The notes under the pieces: model-generated
Told to the model about the DNA's origin: nothing
Database searches by the model: none
What the model saw: only the letters and a program-made list of their open reading frames with translations
Assembly: GCF_025766255.1 (NCBI RefSeq)
Contig: NW_026516901.1
Span: forward strand, 1 to 30,950
Source: Zychaea mexicana
Taxonomy: Eukaryota; Mucoromycota; Mucoromycetes; Mucorales; Lichtheimiaceae
Length of the DNA stretch: 30,950 nucleotides
Direction of reading: 5' to 3'
Shown: piece after piece, positions 18,001 to 28,311 of the stretch
Layout of the letters: each line of letters begins with the position of its first letter
Position numbering within the stretch: position 1 is the stretch's first letter
Made by a program: the position numbers and the translations under genes

Positions 18001-18733
18001 AATTCAGCTACAACAATTCTGTCCAGTCAAGCACGCGCCATACTCCTTTTGAGGCTACCTACGGTTACCACCCACGTTTTTCTTTGTTGCCAGCGCCCCA
18101 GGGTTCAGGTCTCTCTGGTGCTACCGAAGAGTTTTGTAAGGAGTTGAAAGAACTTCATGAATTGTTGAAAAGTGAAATTCGCCTCGCCCAGCAACAGCAA
18201 GCCGTGTTCTACAACGCGCACCATCGACCCACACCAGTCTTTAATATAGGCGACTTCGTTTATGTCTCTAGCAAAAATATCAAGACTGTTAGGCCATCTT
18301 CGAAGCTTGACCATACTCGCTTGGGCCTATTCAAAATCATTGCGTGTGTTGGCTCCCATGCCTACAAGTTGAACTTGCCTGTTGCACTACAGGTTCACCC
18401 AGTGTTCCACGTTGCCCTGTTAACGCCTCGCGATAACTCGGCGACTCCAGACATTCAAGACCGTTTACCTGCGCCATTGCCTCCTGTAGAAGTTCAGGGC
18501 GAAGAGCATTTCGAAGTCGACAGTATACTTGACAGTTGCCGTCGTCGGGTCAATTGCAATATTTAGTTGCGTGGAAGGGATACATAGATCCCTCAGAAAA
18601 CACCTAGGAACCAGCTTCAAATCTTTGGAACGCTGCTGACGTAGTTCGTGCCTTTCATATGCAGCATCCGACCAAGCCTGCTCCACCACCATCACCTCGG
18701 CGTTCGACCCGCTCTCGTGTTACTCGAGCCTAA
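15009..18733 (+). pseudogene. pol: Gypsy Pol polyprotein, copy A (two stops, one frameshift)
   Basis: An undamaged frame would give about 1241 residues from ATG 15009 to TAA 18731-18733. Domains in order: an aspartic protease (IDSGAMENF, Asp 64; ILGMPW near 136); a reverse transcriptase with Asp 363 (KLDIRNAYH) and YLDD at 425-428; RNase H (ETDAS, Asp 574); an integrase zinc domain (H-H, CRTCK); an integrase core with Asp in IDFIVG, Asp in LDRGALF and Glu in GQTEVV; and a C-terminal chromodomain ([11 protein letters not shown]). Damage: TCA to TAA at 17652-17654 before the integrase core, one G lost near 18547, and TGG to TAG at 18605-18607 in the chromodomain. Protease, reverse transcriptase and RNase H are uninterrupted. 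The stop overlaps the polypurine tract. Confidence 0.92.
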
Positions 18734-18745
18734 GAGGGGAGGTAA
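18732..18745 (+). other. Gypsy copy A polypurine tract
   Basis: AAGAGGGGAGGTAA directly before the 3' LTR. It would prime plus-strand synthesis. Confidence 0.8.
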
Positions 18746-19116
18746 TATTATGAGCATTCCTCGACCTCTACTAAGTGATCGTCATCAACCTCGATGATCA
18801 CTTATTAAATCCCCAAGTAACAATATCATCCATCATCATCGTCCGACGTATCAACCCTAATACCAATCTTTCTGTTTATTCGCATTATTAAATTCCATAG
18901 TAAAAGATATATAAACACCATTGTCTTTGAATAATAAAACATCAGTCAGATATCTTGTTTCCATCCTATATCTTGTTCCTTATATCTTTTCTCATCATCT
19001 GCTCTCCTACCTCCAGGTTTCCTTCTTGTCTTGTCCTGTTCTTGCTGAAAGCACCTAGCACATTCTCGTCCGGTCTTTCTGTCCTTGTCTTGTCTTATTC
19101 CTGTCCGCACCTTACA
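18746..19116 (+). repeat. Gypsy copy A, 3' LTR
   Basis: 371 bp, starting TATTATGAGC (TG changed to TA) and ending CACCTTACA. It matches the 3' LTR of copy B almost exactly but the 5' LTR of its own element only at about 94%. The AGAGT duplication follows. Confidence 0.92.
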
Positions 19117-19225
19117 AGAGTGTAGTTATACTAGTCCCACTGCATAGTAATAGTTTTTGAACAAAAGAGTCTAGTTTTACTTTATAGCTTAATAAAACAA
19201 GATATTGCCTACTGAAAAAAAGATA

Positions 19226-19311
19226 GCAGGCTACAGGGTTCGAACCTGCGCCTTCCCAAGCCTCAACAGGATTGGGAAGGCGCCTTAGTCTACTCGACCA
19301 AGGCAACCTAC
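19226..19311 (-). tRNA. tRNA-Leu-like gene, copy 23
   Basis: AGG loop. GGCTACAGGG on the plus strand gives a G-U pair at the base of the T stem. The terminator hairpin arm is also changed (CCTACTG). Confidence 0.55.
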
Positions 19312-19520
19312 TGATATATCTTAGCCATTGCACTGCTGCTATACCGCACAATCATTCTCTTTTGAATGATAGTGCTACTGCTATTCATATCCTCTTTTAT
19401 AGTTTAAATATAGAGTGTAGTTATACTAGTCCCACTGCATAGTAATAGTTTTTGAACAAAAGAGTCTAGTTTTACTTTACAGCTCAATAAAACAAGATAT
19501 TGCCTGCTGAAAAAAAGATA

Positions 19521-19606
19521 GCAGGCTGCAGGGTTCGAACCTGCGCCTTCCCAAGCCTCAACGGGATTGGGAAGGCGCCTTAGTCTACTCGACCACGGCA
19601 ACCTAC
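19521..19606 (-). tRNA. tRNA-Leu-like gene, copy 24
   Basis: GGG loop. CCACGGC on the plus strand breaks one D-stem pair. Confidence 0.55.
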
Positions 19607-19815
19607 TGATATATCTTAGCCATTGCACTGCTTCCATACCGCACAATCATTCTCTTTTGAATGATAGTGCTACTGCTATTCATATCCTCTTTTATAGTTT
19701 AAATATAGAGTGTAGTTATACTAGTCCCACTGCATAGTAATAGTTTTTGAACAAAAGAGTCTAGTTTTACTTTATAGCTCAATAAAACAAGATATTGCCT
19801 GCTGAAAAAAAGATA

Positions 19816-19901
19816 GCAGGCTGCAGGGTTCGAACCTGCGCCTTCCCAAGCCTCAACGGGATTGGGAAGGCGCCTTAGTCTACTCAACCAAGGCAACCTA
19901 C
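19816..19901 (-). tRNA. tRNA-Leu-like gene, copy 25
   Basis: GGG loop. The A box is TGGTTGAGTAG, still consensus. Confidence 0.6.
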
Positions 19902-20110
19902 TAATATATCTTAGCCATTGCACTGCTGCTATACCGCACAATCATTCTCTTTTGAATGATAGTGCTACTGCTATTCATATCCTCTTTTATAGTTTAAATA
20001 TAGAGTGTAGTTATACTAGTCCCACTGCATAGTAATAGTTTTTGAACAAAAGAGTCTAGTTTTACTTTATAGCTCAATAAAACAAGATATTGCCTGCTGA
20101 AAAAAAGATA

Positions 20111-20196
20111 GCAGGCTGCAGGGTTCGAACCTGCGCCTTCCCAAGCCTCAACGGGATTGGGAAGGCGCCTTAGTCTACTCGACTAAGGCAACCTAC
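20111..20196 (-). tRNA. tRNA-Leu-like gene, copy 26
   Basis: GGG loop with CGACTAAGG, equivalent to copy 21. Confidence 0.6.
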
Positions 20197-20415
20197 TGAT
20201 ATATCTTAGCCATTGCACTGCTGCTATACCGCACAATCATTCTCTTTGAATGATAGTGCTACTGCTATTCATATCCTCTTTTATAGTTTAAATATAGAGT
20301 GTAGTTATACTAGTCCCACTGCATAGTAATAGTTTTTGAACAAAAGAATGATTTTTATGTCTAGTTTTACTTTAAAGCTCTATAAAACAAGATATTGCCT
20401 GCTGAAAAAAAGATA

Positions 20416-20500
20416 GCAGGCTGCAGGGTTCGAACCTGCGCCTTCCCAAGCCTCAACGGGATGGGGAAGGCGACTTAGTCTACTCGACCAAGCAACCTAC
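20416..20500 (-). tRNA. tRNA-Leu-like gene, copy 27
   Basis: GGATGGGG variant with one G missing near the 5' end (CCAAGCAACC), 85 nt. It has the same 11-nt spacer insertion as copy 22. Confidence 0.5.
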
Positions 20501-20606
20501 TAATATATCTTAGCCATTGCACTGCTGCCATACCGCACAATCATTCTCTTTTGAATTGATAGTGCTACTGCTATTCATATCCTCTTTTATTATTTAAATA
20601 TAGAGT

Positions 20607-20973
20607 TGTTATGAACATTCCTTGACCTCTACTAAGTGATCACCCTCAACCTCGATGATCACTTATTAAATCCCCAAGTAACAATATCATCCATCTTCGT
20701 CCGAATTACAACCCTAATACCAATCTTTCCGTTTATTCGCATTATTAAATTCCATAGTAAAAGATATATAAACACCATAGTCTTTGAAAGAATAAAACAT
20801 CAGTCAGATATCTTGTTTCTATCCTATATCTTGTTCCTTATATCTTCTCTCACCATCTGGTCTCCTACCTCCAGGTTTCCTTCTTGTCTTGTCCTGTTCT
20901 TGCTGAAAGCACCTAACACATTCTCGTCCGGTCTTTCTGTCCCTTCTTGTCTTGTTCCTGTCCGCACCTTACA
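20607..20973 (+). repeat. Gypsy copy B, 5' LTR
   Basis: 367 bp. Compared with the 5' LTR of copy A it shows one single-base deletion, one single-base insertion and no substitution. Confidence 0.93.
20765..20802 (+). promoter_or_regulatory. Gypsy copy B promoter: TATA box and predicted RNA start
   Basis: TATATAA at 20765-20771. The predicted start is at about 20802 (AGTCAGATAT). Confidence 0.6.
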
Positions 20974-20975
20974 TC

Positions 20976-20985
20976 ATATCTGACT
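20976..20985 (+). other. Gypsy copy B self-priming primer-binding site
   Basis: ATATCTGACT, complementary to 20802-20811. Confidence 0.7.
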
Positions 20986-21225
20986 CATTCAGTGTTACCT
21001 GCTTTCTTCCTTCTCTGACTCTAATACTTCATTCCAGTAAATCCACTTTACCTTTTTCTGATTCATTACTGCCCCTTGATCTCTATACCACTTTTACCAT
21101 TTCTATCTATTTATTGTCACCCTACATTCCCTCTCATTCTTCGATATTTCCTTTTTAAGATACTCCGTTTCCCCACTGACTCTCTTGTACTTCCTGTCTC
21201 CTATTTTTTCCCCTTGTCAATCCAT

Positions 21226-22104
21226 ATGCCCAAACACGTCCGTGCTCAAACTCCGGAGTCCTCGATCAATGCTGCCAGCATCGCAGAGGGTCTCCAAAAC
21301 CTCTCCCTAGACTCACAAGCACCCGCGTACCGCCGTGCCATCCGTGTAAATGACCCACCAATTTTTAAGGGCAACACTGAGGACATCCGCTCGTTCATCA
21401 CCCACGTCAAGATGGCCATACACATGAATCAGGACAGGTTTGCTGACGACCTTTCAAAAATTTGTTTCATGTGTTCTTTCATGGCTGGACCTGCGTTCGA
21501 TTGGGCTCAGCCTTATCTCGATGACATCGGTACGGACGAGGTTGATCCGTGCATGCTTTCGTTTTCACTCTTCCTTGATGAATTTCGTTCGGCTTTTGGA
21601 CAGGTCAACGAACTACTAGAAATCGAAAACAGCTTGCTAGACCTACATCAGGGTTTCGACTGCAGCTTCTGAGCACGCCGCCACCTTCCGCCGCTTCGCC
21701 TTACGCACTCAGTTCAATGATGCTGCCCTCCTTGCCATCTTTCGCAAAAGCCTCCGCGATCACCTTAAGGATGAGCTCGCACTCGCGACATGCCAGTTGA
21801 GCTGTGGTCGTATGTAACGAAGGTAATCGAACTCGACAACAGAATGTGCGAAAGAAAGGGCAACGACGCAATCAGCCGTTCCGCCCTCGTCAAAGATTTT
21901 CGGCACCGGTACAGTTCCCCCACCAACACCACAAGCGCTGTGCAGCCCATGGACCTGGATGCAGCTAAAAAAGTTCATCCCATTGTCGGCAGAGGAAAAG
22001 GCTCGTCGACGTCAGCTTGGTCTCTGCTTATACTGCGGTGGTGAAGTCATGAGGCCCGCACTTGCCCTAAGAAGTCGGGAAAAGGCACCTCCCATGGCCT
22101 GTAA
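21226..22104 (+). pseudogene. gag: Gypsy Gag, copy B (frameshifted)
   Basis: It starts as in copy A. An extra T at about 21654 (GGGTTTCGACTG) shifts the frame and ends it at TGA 21670-21672. Further single-base losses follow near 21780, 21855, 21910, 21968 and 22046, the last one inside the zinc-knuckle coding sequence. The original stop codon is at 22102-22104. Confidence 0.85.
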
Positions 22105-22119
22105 GAGAGTATACATGGG
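22077..22119 (+). promoter_or_regulatory. Frameshift module at the gag-pol junction, copy B (hairpin shortened)
   Basis: The heptamer is at 22077-22083. One C is missing from the 3' arm of the hairpin (ACATGGG), leaving a 6-bp stem. Confidence 0.45.
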
Positions 22120-25100
22120 CTCCCATCATCAGAAGTAACTTCAAATAAACAACTGTTGAAACCAAACCTCTCTGCTCTTCTGTTATTCCACCTCTGCCTG
22201 CTTCATCTTCTCCGAAATCCTCACCTTCCTTGCACCATCCTCTCAAAATGTCGGTATCCATCGATATTTCGGGTCGTATAGTAAAACACATGCCATGATC
22301 GATTCGGGTGCCATGGAGAATTTTGTCGATGAATCCTTCACACGCCATCATAACTTGCCGTCCATCAAAAGTAATAACCCACTCTTGGTCCACACAGTCG
22401 ACGGTCGAGCTCTTCGTTCCGGTATTATCACTGACGAATGTCCAGTCGATCTGTTCGTTGGCCAACACCATGAACGAATTTTGCTGTGTCCAACGTCTTT
22501 GGGACAATACAGCATCATTCTTGGTATGCCCTGGTTGATCAAGCATAATCCATCTATCAATTGGCGTACTGGCCACATCGACCTGACTTCTACCACCTGC
22601 ACCACAGATTGCTTGCCAGCACCTTGCAGCAGCAATTCACATCCTTCACCATCTACTGCTAAGAATCCACCGGATATCCGACTGGTTAGTGCACTTACTA
22701 TCAAGTCACTTATCCAAAAGGGCGCCCAAGCGTTTTCAATTCATGTCGACCCCTTAGGGTCCCTGTCATCCATCGCTTCCGTCACAGTTGAAGGATCCAC
22801 TGCTAATTCCTCGCTGCCATCCAAATATCGCGCTTTTGCTGATGTGTTCAGTAAGGACCAAGCTGATGCCCTTCCCCCTTCTCGTCCAGGCATCGATCAT
22901 GCTATCCCGATTGCTGAGGATACTCAAGTTCCATATGGGCCGATCTATTCCTTATCACAAGAAGAACTCGGCGTCCTACGTGAATATATAAAGACCAACC
23001 TGGATAACGGTTTCATCAGTCGTTCGACTAGTCCTGCTGGAGCCCCCATCTTGTTTGTCAAGAAAAAGGACGGTTCCCTACGCCTTTGCATTGATTACCG
23101 TGGGCTTAACAAGATCACCATCAAGAATCGTTACCCATTGCCTCTGATCAACGAAATGCTCGACCGTCTTTCATCTGCCACCGTCTTTACCAAGCTTGAT
23201 ATCCGCAATGCTTATCATCGTATCCGTATAGCCAAGGGTGATGAATGGAAAACCGCCTTCCGCACAAGATACGGTCATTTTCAGTATAATGTTATGAGCT
23301 TCGGTTTGACCAATGCGCCGGGTTCCTTCCAAGCACTTATTAATAATGCCCTGCACGAGTATCTTGACCAGTTCGTTATCGTGTACTTGGATGACATCTT
23401 GATCTTCAGCGACAATCAAGCAGAGCACGATGAACATGTCAAGCTAGTCTTGCAAAAACTTCGTGAGTCAGCCCTTTATGCCAAAGCTGACAAGTGTAAT
23501 TTCGACGTCGATGAGGTTGATTTCCTTGGTTTCCGCGTGGGTCGCTCGGGTGTCAGCATAGATCCAACCAAGGTAACCTGCATCTTGGATTGGCCTACCC
23601 CCAAAAACACTCATGACATTCAGGTTTTCCTTGGGTTCGCCAATTTCTATCGCCGTTTCATCCACCATTACTCTCGCATCACTGCCCCCCTTACCTCGCT
23701 GCTGAAGAAGGATGTTCCGTTCGATTGGACTACTACACAAGATACCGCGTTCTCAGCACTCAAGCAGAGCTTCACTACTGCGCCAGTTCTGCAGCATTTC
23801 GTGCCTTCTCAACCGATCTTTGTTGAAACTGATGCATCCGACTTTGCCATTGCTGCGGTGCTTAGCCAGCCCGACTCTACTGGTGTGCATCATCCTGTAG
23901 CCTTCCATAGTCGCAAGTTGAATCCTGCCGAAGTCAATTATGACATCTACGACAAAGAGATGCTTGCCATTGTTGACAGTTTCCGTGTATGGCGCCATTA
24001 TCTCCAAGGCTCCCAGCACCAAGTTACTGTCCTAACTGACCACAAGAACCTCGAGTATTTCATGTCATCCAGTGCCCGCACCCTTAGTCGTCGTTATGCC
24101 CGCTGGGCTATTAAGCTGTCCGAAGTTGAAAACTTCACGATCACGTACCGTCCAGGCACCAAGAACCCCAAGGCCGATGCCCTCTCCCGTCGCTTGGACA
24201 TGGCCTTCCGGAAGGGGGACGATAGCGATAAACAGCCAATAAAATCCATATTTCGTGAGGATCAAGTCATTCTTGGGGCTGTCTCTAGTTGCCCTGTTGA
24301 TGACGACCTGATATCAGCAATACGCGATAAATACGATGACGATGCTAAGACCGCAAGAATCTTGAATCTCGTACAACACCCTTCCAGCATACCCAGGCAG
24401 CTTCACGTCAAGATGAGCCGGTATCGCTTCGACGATGATTCAGGATTGTTGTTCCTCGATGACCGCATCTATGTACCTGATGTTGATGCGTTGAAGTTAG
24501 AATTGTTGCGCTACACCACGATCACCCAGTCTCAGGCCACTTCGGTATCGCTAAGACTTGCGAACTGTTGGCTCGGCGTTTCTTCTGGCCGGGACTACGT
24601 CAATTCGTCAAACGTTACGTCTCCAATTGTCGCACCTGCAAACGCTCGAAGCACTCCCGTCAAGCCCCTCTCGGTGAGCTCAAGCCCTTACAAGTACCTC
24701 CTCGTCCCTGGTCTTCCATCAGCATGGACTTCATTGTTGGTTTGCCATCCTCGTCAGGTCACAATGCAATTTGGGTTGTTGTTGATCGATTGACAAAAAT
24801 GGCGCACTTCGTCCCATGCAAGGACACCATTACGGCCAGCGAATTAGCCCACCTTTTCGTCACGGAAGTTTTCCGTTTGCATGGTCTACCCAATGATATT
24901 GTCTCGGATCGTGGCGCACTGTTCACGTCGCGTTTCTGGCGTTCATTACTCGAGTTGCTCCAGATCAAGTCAAATATGTCAACAGCTTTCAGGCCCGAAA
25001 CCGACGGACAAACTGAGGTAGTAAATTCAATATTGGAGCAGTATCTTCGCGCGTATATCAATTACCAGCAGGACGACTGGTCTTCCTTGTTACCTGTTGC

Positions 25101-25832
25101 CGAATTCAGCTACAACAATTCTGTCCAGTCAAGCACGCGCCATACTCCTTTTGAGGCCACCTACGGTTACCACCCACGTTTTTCTTTGTTGCCAGCGCCC
25201 CAGGGTTCAGGTCTCTCTGGTGCTACCGAAGAGTTTTGTAAGGAGTTGAAAGAACTTCATGAATCGTTGAAAAGTGAAATTCGCCTCGCCCAGCAACAGC
25301 AAGCCGTGTTCTACAACGCGCACCATCGACCCACACCAGTCTTTAATATAGGCGACTTCGTTTATGTCTCTAGCAAAAATATCAAGACTGTTAGGCCATC
25401 TTCGAAGCTTGACCATACTCGCTTGGGCCCATTCAAAATCATTGCGTGTGTTGGCTCCCATGCCTACAAGTTGAACTTGCCTGTTGCACTACGGGTTCAC
25501 CCAGTGTTCCACGTTGCCCTGTTAACGCCTCGCGATAACCGGCGACTCCAGACATTCAAGACCGTTACCTGCGCCATTGCCTCCTGTAGAAGTTCAGGGC
25601 GAAGAGCATTTCGAAGTCGACAGTATACTTGACAGTCGCCGTCGTCGGGGTCAATTGCAATATTTAGTTGCGTGGAAGGGATACATAGATCCCTCAGAAA
25701 ACACCTGGAACCAGCTTCAAATCTTTGGAACGCCGCTGACGTAGTTCGTGCTTTCATATGCAGCATCCGACCAAGCCTGCTCCACCACCATCACCTCGGC
25801 GTTCGACCCGCTCTCGTGTTACTCGAGCCTAA
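22115..25832 (+). pseudogene. pol: Gypsy Pol polyprotein, copy B (frameshifts)
   Basis: The longest uninterrupted piece runs from ATG 22295, at the protease active site, through reverse transcriptase and RNase H to about 24508. One base is then missing (TTGTTGCGCTAC), which shifts the frame. The integrase continues in another frame (from 24568), with Asp and Glu codons present (SDRGALF, GQTEVV), until another loss near 25540. Early frameshifts lie near 22116-22290 and one at the chromodomain Trp codon near 25708. It keeps residues changed in copy A: Arg in RIRIAKGD, Met in SMDFIVG, Ser in VSDRG, and TCA where copy A has TAA. Copy B is therefore closer to the ancestral protein. Confidence 0.9.
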
Positions 25833-25844
25833 GAGGGGAGGTAA
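25831..25844 (+). other. Gypsy copy B polypurine tract
   Basis: AAGAGGGGAGGTAA next to the 3' LTR. Confidence 0.8.
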
Positions 25845-26215
25845 TATTATGAACATTCCTCGACCTCTACTAAGTGATCGTCATCAACCTCGATGATCAC
25901 TTATTAAATCCCCAAGTAACAATATCATCCATCATCATCGTCCGACGTATCAACCCTAATACCAATCTTTCTGTTTATTCGCATTATTAAATTCCATAGT
26001 AAAAGATATATAAACACCATTGTCTTTGAATAATAAAACATCAGTCAGATATCTTGTTTCCATCCTATATCTTGTTCCTTATATCTTTTCTCATCATCTG
26101 CTCTCCTACCTCCAGGTTTCCTTCTTGTCTTGTCCTGTTCTTGCTGAAAGCACCTAGCACATTCTCGTCCGGTCTTTCTGTCCTTGTCTTGTCTTATTCC
26201 TGTCCGCACCTTACA
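25845..26215 (+). repeat. Gypsy copy B, 3' LTR
   Basis: 371 bp. I see one substitution against the 3' LTR of copy A (GAAC instead of GAGC near the start). It shares the TA start in place of TG. Confidence 0.92.
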
Positions 26216-26324
26216 AGAGTGTAGTTATACTAGTCCCACTGCATAGTAATAGTTTTTGAACAAAAGAGTCTAGTTTTACTTTATAGCTTAATAAAACAAG
26301 ATATTGCCTACTGAAAAAAAGATA

Positions 26325-26410
26325 GCAGGCTACAGGGTTCGAACCTACGCCTTCCCAAGCCTCAACAGGATTGGGAAGGCGCCTTAGTCTACTCGACCAA
26401 GGCAACCTAC
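26325..26410 (-). tRNA. tRNA-Leu-like gene, copy 28
   Basis: Equivalent to copy 23, with one more T-stem change (AACCTACGCC on the plus strand). Confidence 0.5.
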
Positions 26411-26617
26411 TGATATATCTTAGCCATTGCACTGCTGCTATACCGCACAATCATTCTCTTTGAATGATAGTGCTACTGCTATTCATATCCTCTTTTATAG
26501 TTTAAATATAGAGTGTAGTTATACTAGTCCACTGCATAGTAATAGTTTTTGAACAAAAGAGTCTAGTTTTACTTTACAGCTCAATAAAACAAGATATTGC
26601 CTGCTGAAAAAAAGATA

Positions 26618-26701
26618 GCAGGCTGCAGGGTTCGAACCTGCGCCTTCCAAGCTCAACGGGATTGGGAAGGCGCCTTAGTCTACTCGACCACGGCAACCTA
26701 C
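26618..26701 (-). tRNA. tRNA-Leu-like gene, copy 29
   Basis: Equivalent to copy 24. It is 84 nt, with two bases missing in the central stem and loop (CTTCCAAGCTC). Confidence 0.5.
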
Positions 26702-26909
26702 TGATATATCTTAGCCATTGCACTGCTGCCATACCGCACAATCATTCTCTTTTGAATGATAGTGCTACTGCTATTCATATCCTCTTTTATAGTTTAAATA
26801 TAGAGTGTAGTTATACTAGTCCCACTGCATAGTAATAGTTTTTGAACAAAAGAGTCTAGTTTTACTTTATAGCTCAATAAACAAGATATTGCCTGCTGAA
26901 AAAAAGATA

Positions 26910-26994
26910 GCAGGCTGCAGGGTTCGAACCTGCGCCTTCCAAGCCTCAACGGGATTGGGAAGGCGCCTTAGTCTACTCAACCAAGGCAACCTAC
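26910..26994 (-). tRNA. tRNA-Leu-like gene, copy 30
   Basis: Equivalent to copy 25. One C is missing from the central stem. Confidence 0.5.
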
Positions 26995-27200
26995 TAATAT
27001 ATCTTAGCCATTGCACTGCTGCTATACCGCACAATCATTCTCTTTTGAATGATAGTGCTACTGCTATTCATATCCTCTTTTATAGTTTAAATATAGAGTG
27101 TAGTTATACTAGTCCCACTGCATAGTAATAGTTTTTGAACAAAAGAGTCTAGTTTTACTTTATAGCTCAATAAACAAGATATTGCCTGCTGAAAAAAGAA

Positions 27201-27285
27201 GCAGGCTGCAGGGTTCGAACCTGCGCCTTCCCAAGCCTCAACGGATTGGGAAGGCGCCTTAGTCTACTCGACTAAGGCAACCTAC
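27201..27285 (-). tRNA. tRNA-Leu-like gene, copy 31
   Basis: Equivalent to copy 26. One G is missing from the loop, and the terminator region is altered (GAAAAAAGAAGC). Confidence 0.5.
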
Positions 27286-27506
27286 TGATATATCTTAGCC
27301 ATTGCACTGCTGCTATACCGCACAATCATTCTCTTTTGAATGATAGTGCTACTGCTATTCATATCCTCTTTTATAGTTTAAATATAGAGTGTAGTTATAC
27401 TAGTCCCACTGCATAGTAATAGTTTTTGAACAAAAAGAATGATTTTTATGTCTAGTTTTACTTTAAAGCTCTATAAAACAAGATATTGCCTGCTGAAAAA
27501 AAGATA

Positions 27507-27591
27507 GCAGGCTGCAGGGTTCGAACCTGCGCCTTCCCAAGCTCAACGGGATGGGGAAGGCGACTTAGTCTACTCGACCAAGGCAACCTAC
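27507..27591 (-). tRNA. tRNA-Leu-like gene, copy 32
   Basis: Equivalent to copies 22 and 27. One C is missing from the loop. Confidence 0.5.
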
Positions 27592-27694
27592 TAATATATC
27601 TTAGCCATTGCACTGCTGCCATACGCACAATCATTTCTTTTGAATTGATAGTGCTACTGCTATTCATATCCTCTTTATTATTTAAATATAGAGT

Positions 27695-28063
27695 TGTTAT
27701 GAACATTCCTTGACCTCTACTAAGTGATCACCCTCAAACCTCGATGATCACTTATTAAATCCCAAGTAACAATATCATCCATCTTCGTCCGAATTAACAA
27801 CCCTAATACCAATCTTTCCGTTTATTCGCATTATTAAATTCCATAGTAAAAGATATATAAACACCATAGTCTTTTAAAGAATAAAACATCAGTCAGATAT
27901 CTTGTTTTCTATCCTATATCTTGTTCCTTATATCTTCTCTCACCATCTGGTCTCCTACCTCCAGGTTTCCTTCTTGTCTTGTCCTGTTCTTGCTGAAAGC
28001 ACCTAACACATTCTCGTCCGGTCTTTCTGTCCCTTCTTGTCTTGTTCCTGTCCGCACCTTACA
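27695..28063 (+). repeat. Gypsy copy C, 5' LTR
   Basis: 369 bp, like the 5' LTRs of A and B apart from small indels (CTCAAACCTC, AAATCCCAAG, TTGTTTTCTA) and a changed CTTTTAAAG. Confidence 0.92.
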
Positions 28064-28065
28064 TC

Positions 28066-28075
28066 ATATCTGACT
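28066..28075 (+). other. Gypsy copy C self-priming primer-binding site
   Basis: ATATCTGACT, complementary to the AGTCAGATAT in its own LTR. Confidence 0.7.
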
Positions 28076-28311
28076 CATTCAGTGTTACCTGCTTTCTTCC
28101 TTCTCTGACTCTAATACTTCATTCCAGTAAATCCACTTTACCTTTTTCTGATTCATTACTGCCCCTTGATCTCTATACCACTTTTACCATTTCTATCTAT
28201 TTATTGTCACCCTACATTCCCTCATTCTTCGATATTTCCTTTTTAAGATACTCCGTTTCCCCACTGACTCTCTTGTACTTCCTGTCTCTATTTTTCCCCT
28301 TGTCAATCCAT

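Larger units (their letters stand above)
13495..19116 (+). mobile_element. Ty3/Gypsy chromovirus-type LTR retrotransposon, copy A
   Basis: A 5622-bp element in the order LTR, primer-binding site, gag, pol (protease, reverse transcriptase, RNase H, integrase, chromodomain), polypurine tract, LTR. It is flanked by AGAGT (13490-13494 and 19117-19121), a 5-bp duplication of the satellite word AATATAGAGTGTAG. Gag is intact. Pol has two nonsense changes and one frameshift, so this copy should not move on its own. Confidence 0.95.
19117..20606. repeat. 295-bp tRNA-like satellite, block 4 (5 units)
   Basis: Five units between Gypsy copies A and B, each with its own marker variant. The 5'-most unit resumes at the Gypsy target duplication. 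Confidence 0.95.
20607..26215 (+). mobile_element. Ty3/Gypsy retrotransposon, copy B
   Basis: A 5609-bp duplicate of copy A with the same AGAGT flanks (20602-20606 and 26216-26220). It lacks copy A's nonsense changes but has a run of single-base indels around gag and the start of pol, and more near 24509 and 25540-25700. Confidence 0.95.
26216..27694. repeat. 295-bp tRNA-like satellite, block 5 (5 units)
   Basis: Unit by unit equivalent to block 4, but with many extra single-base losses, mostly in short homopolymers (for example ACTAGTCCACTG and AATAAACAAG). Confidence 0.95.

Noticed and set aside
15117..18695. Minus-strand and alternate-frame ORFs inside pol
   Set aside because: They overlap conserved protease, polymerase and integrase codons and recur in each copy only because the DNA is duplicated.
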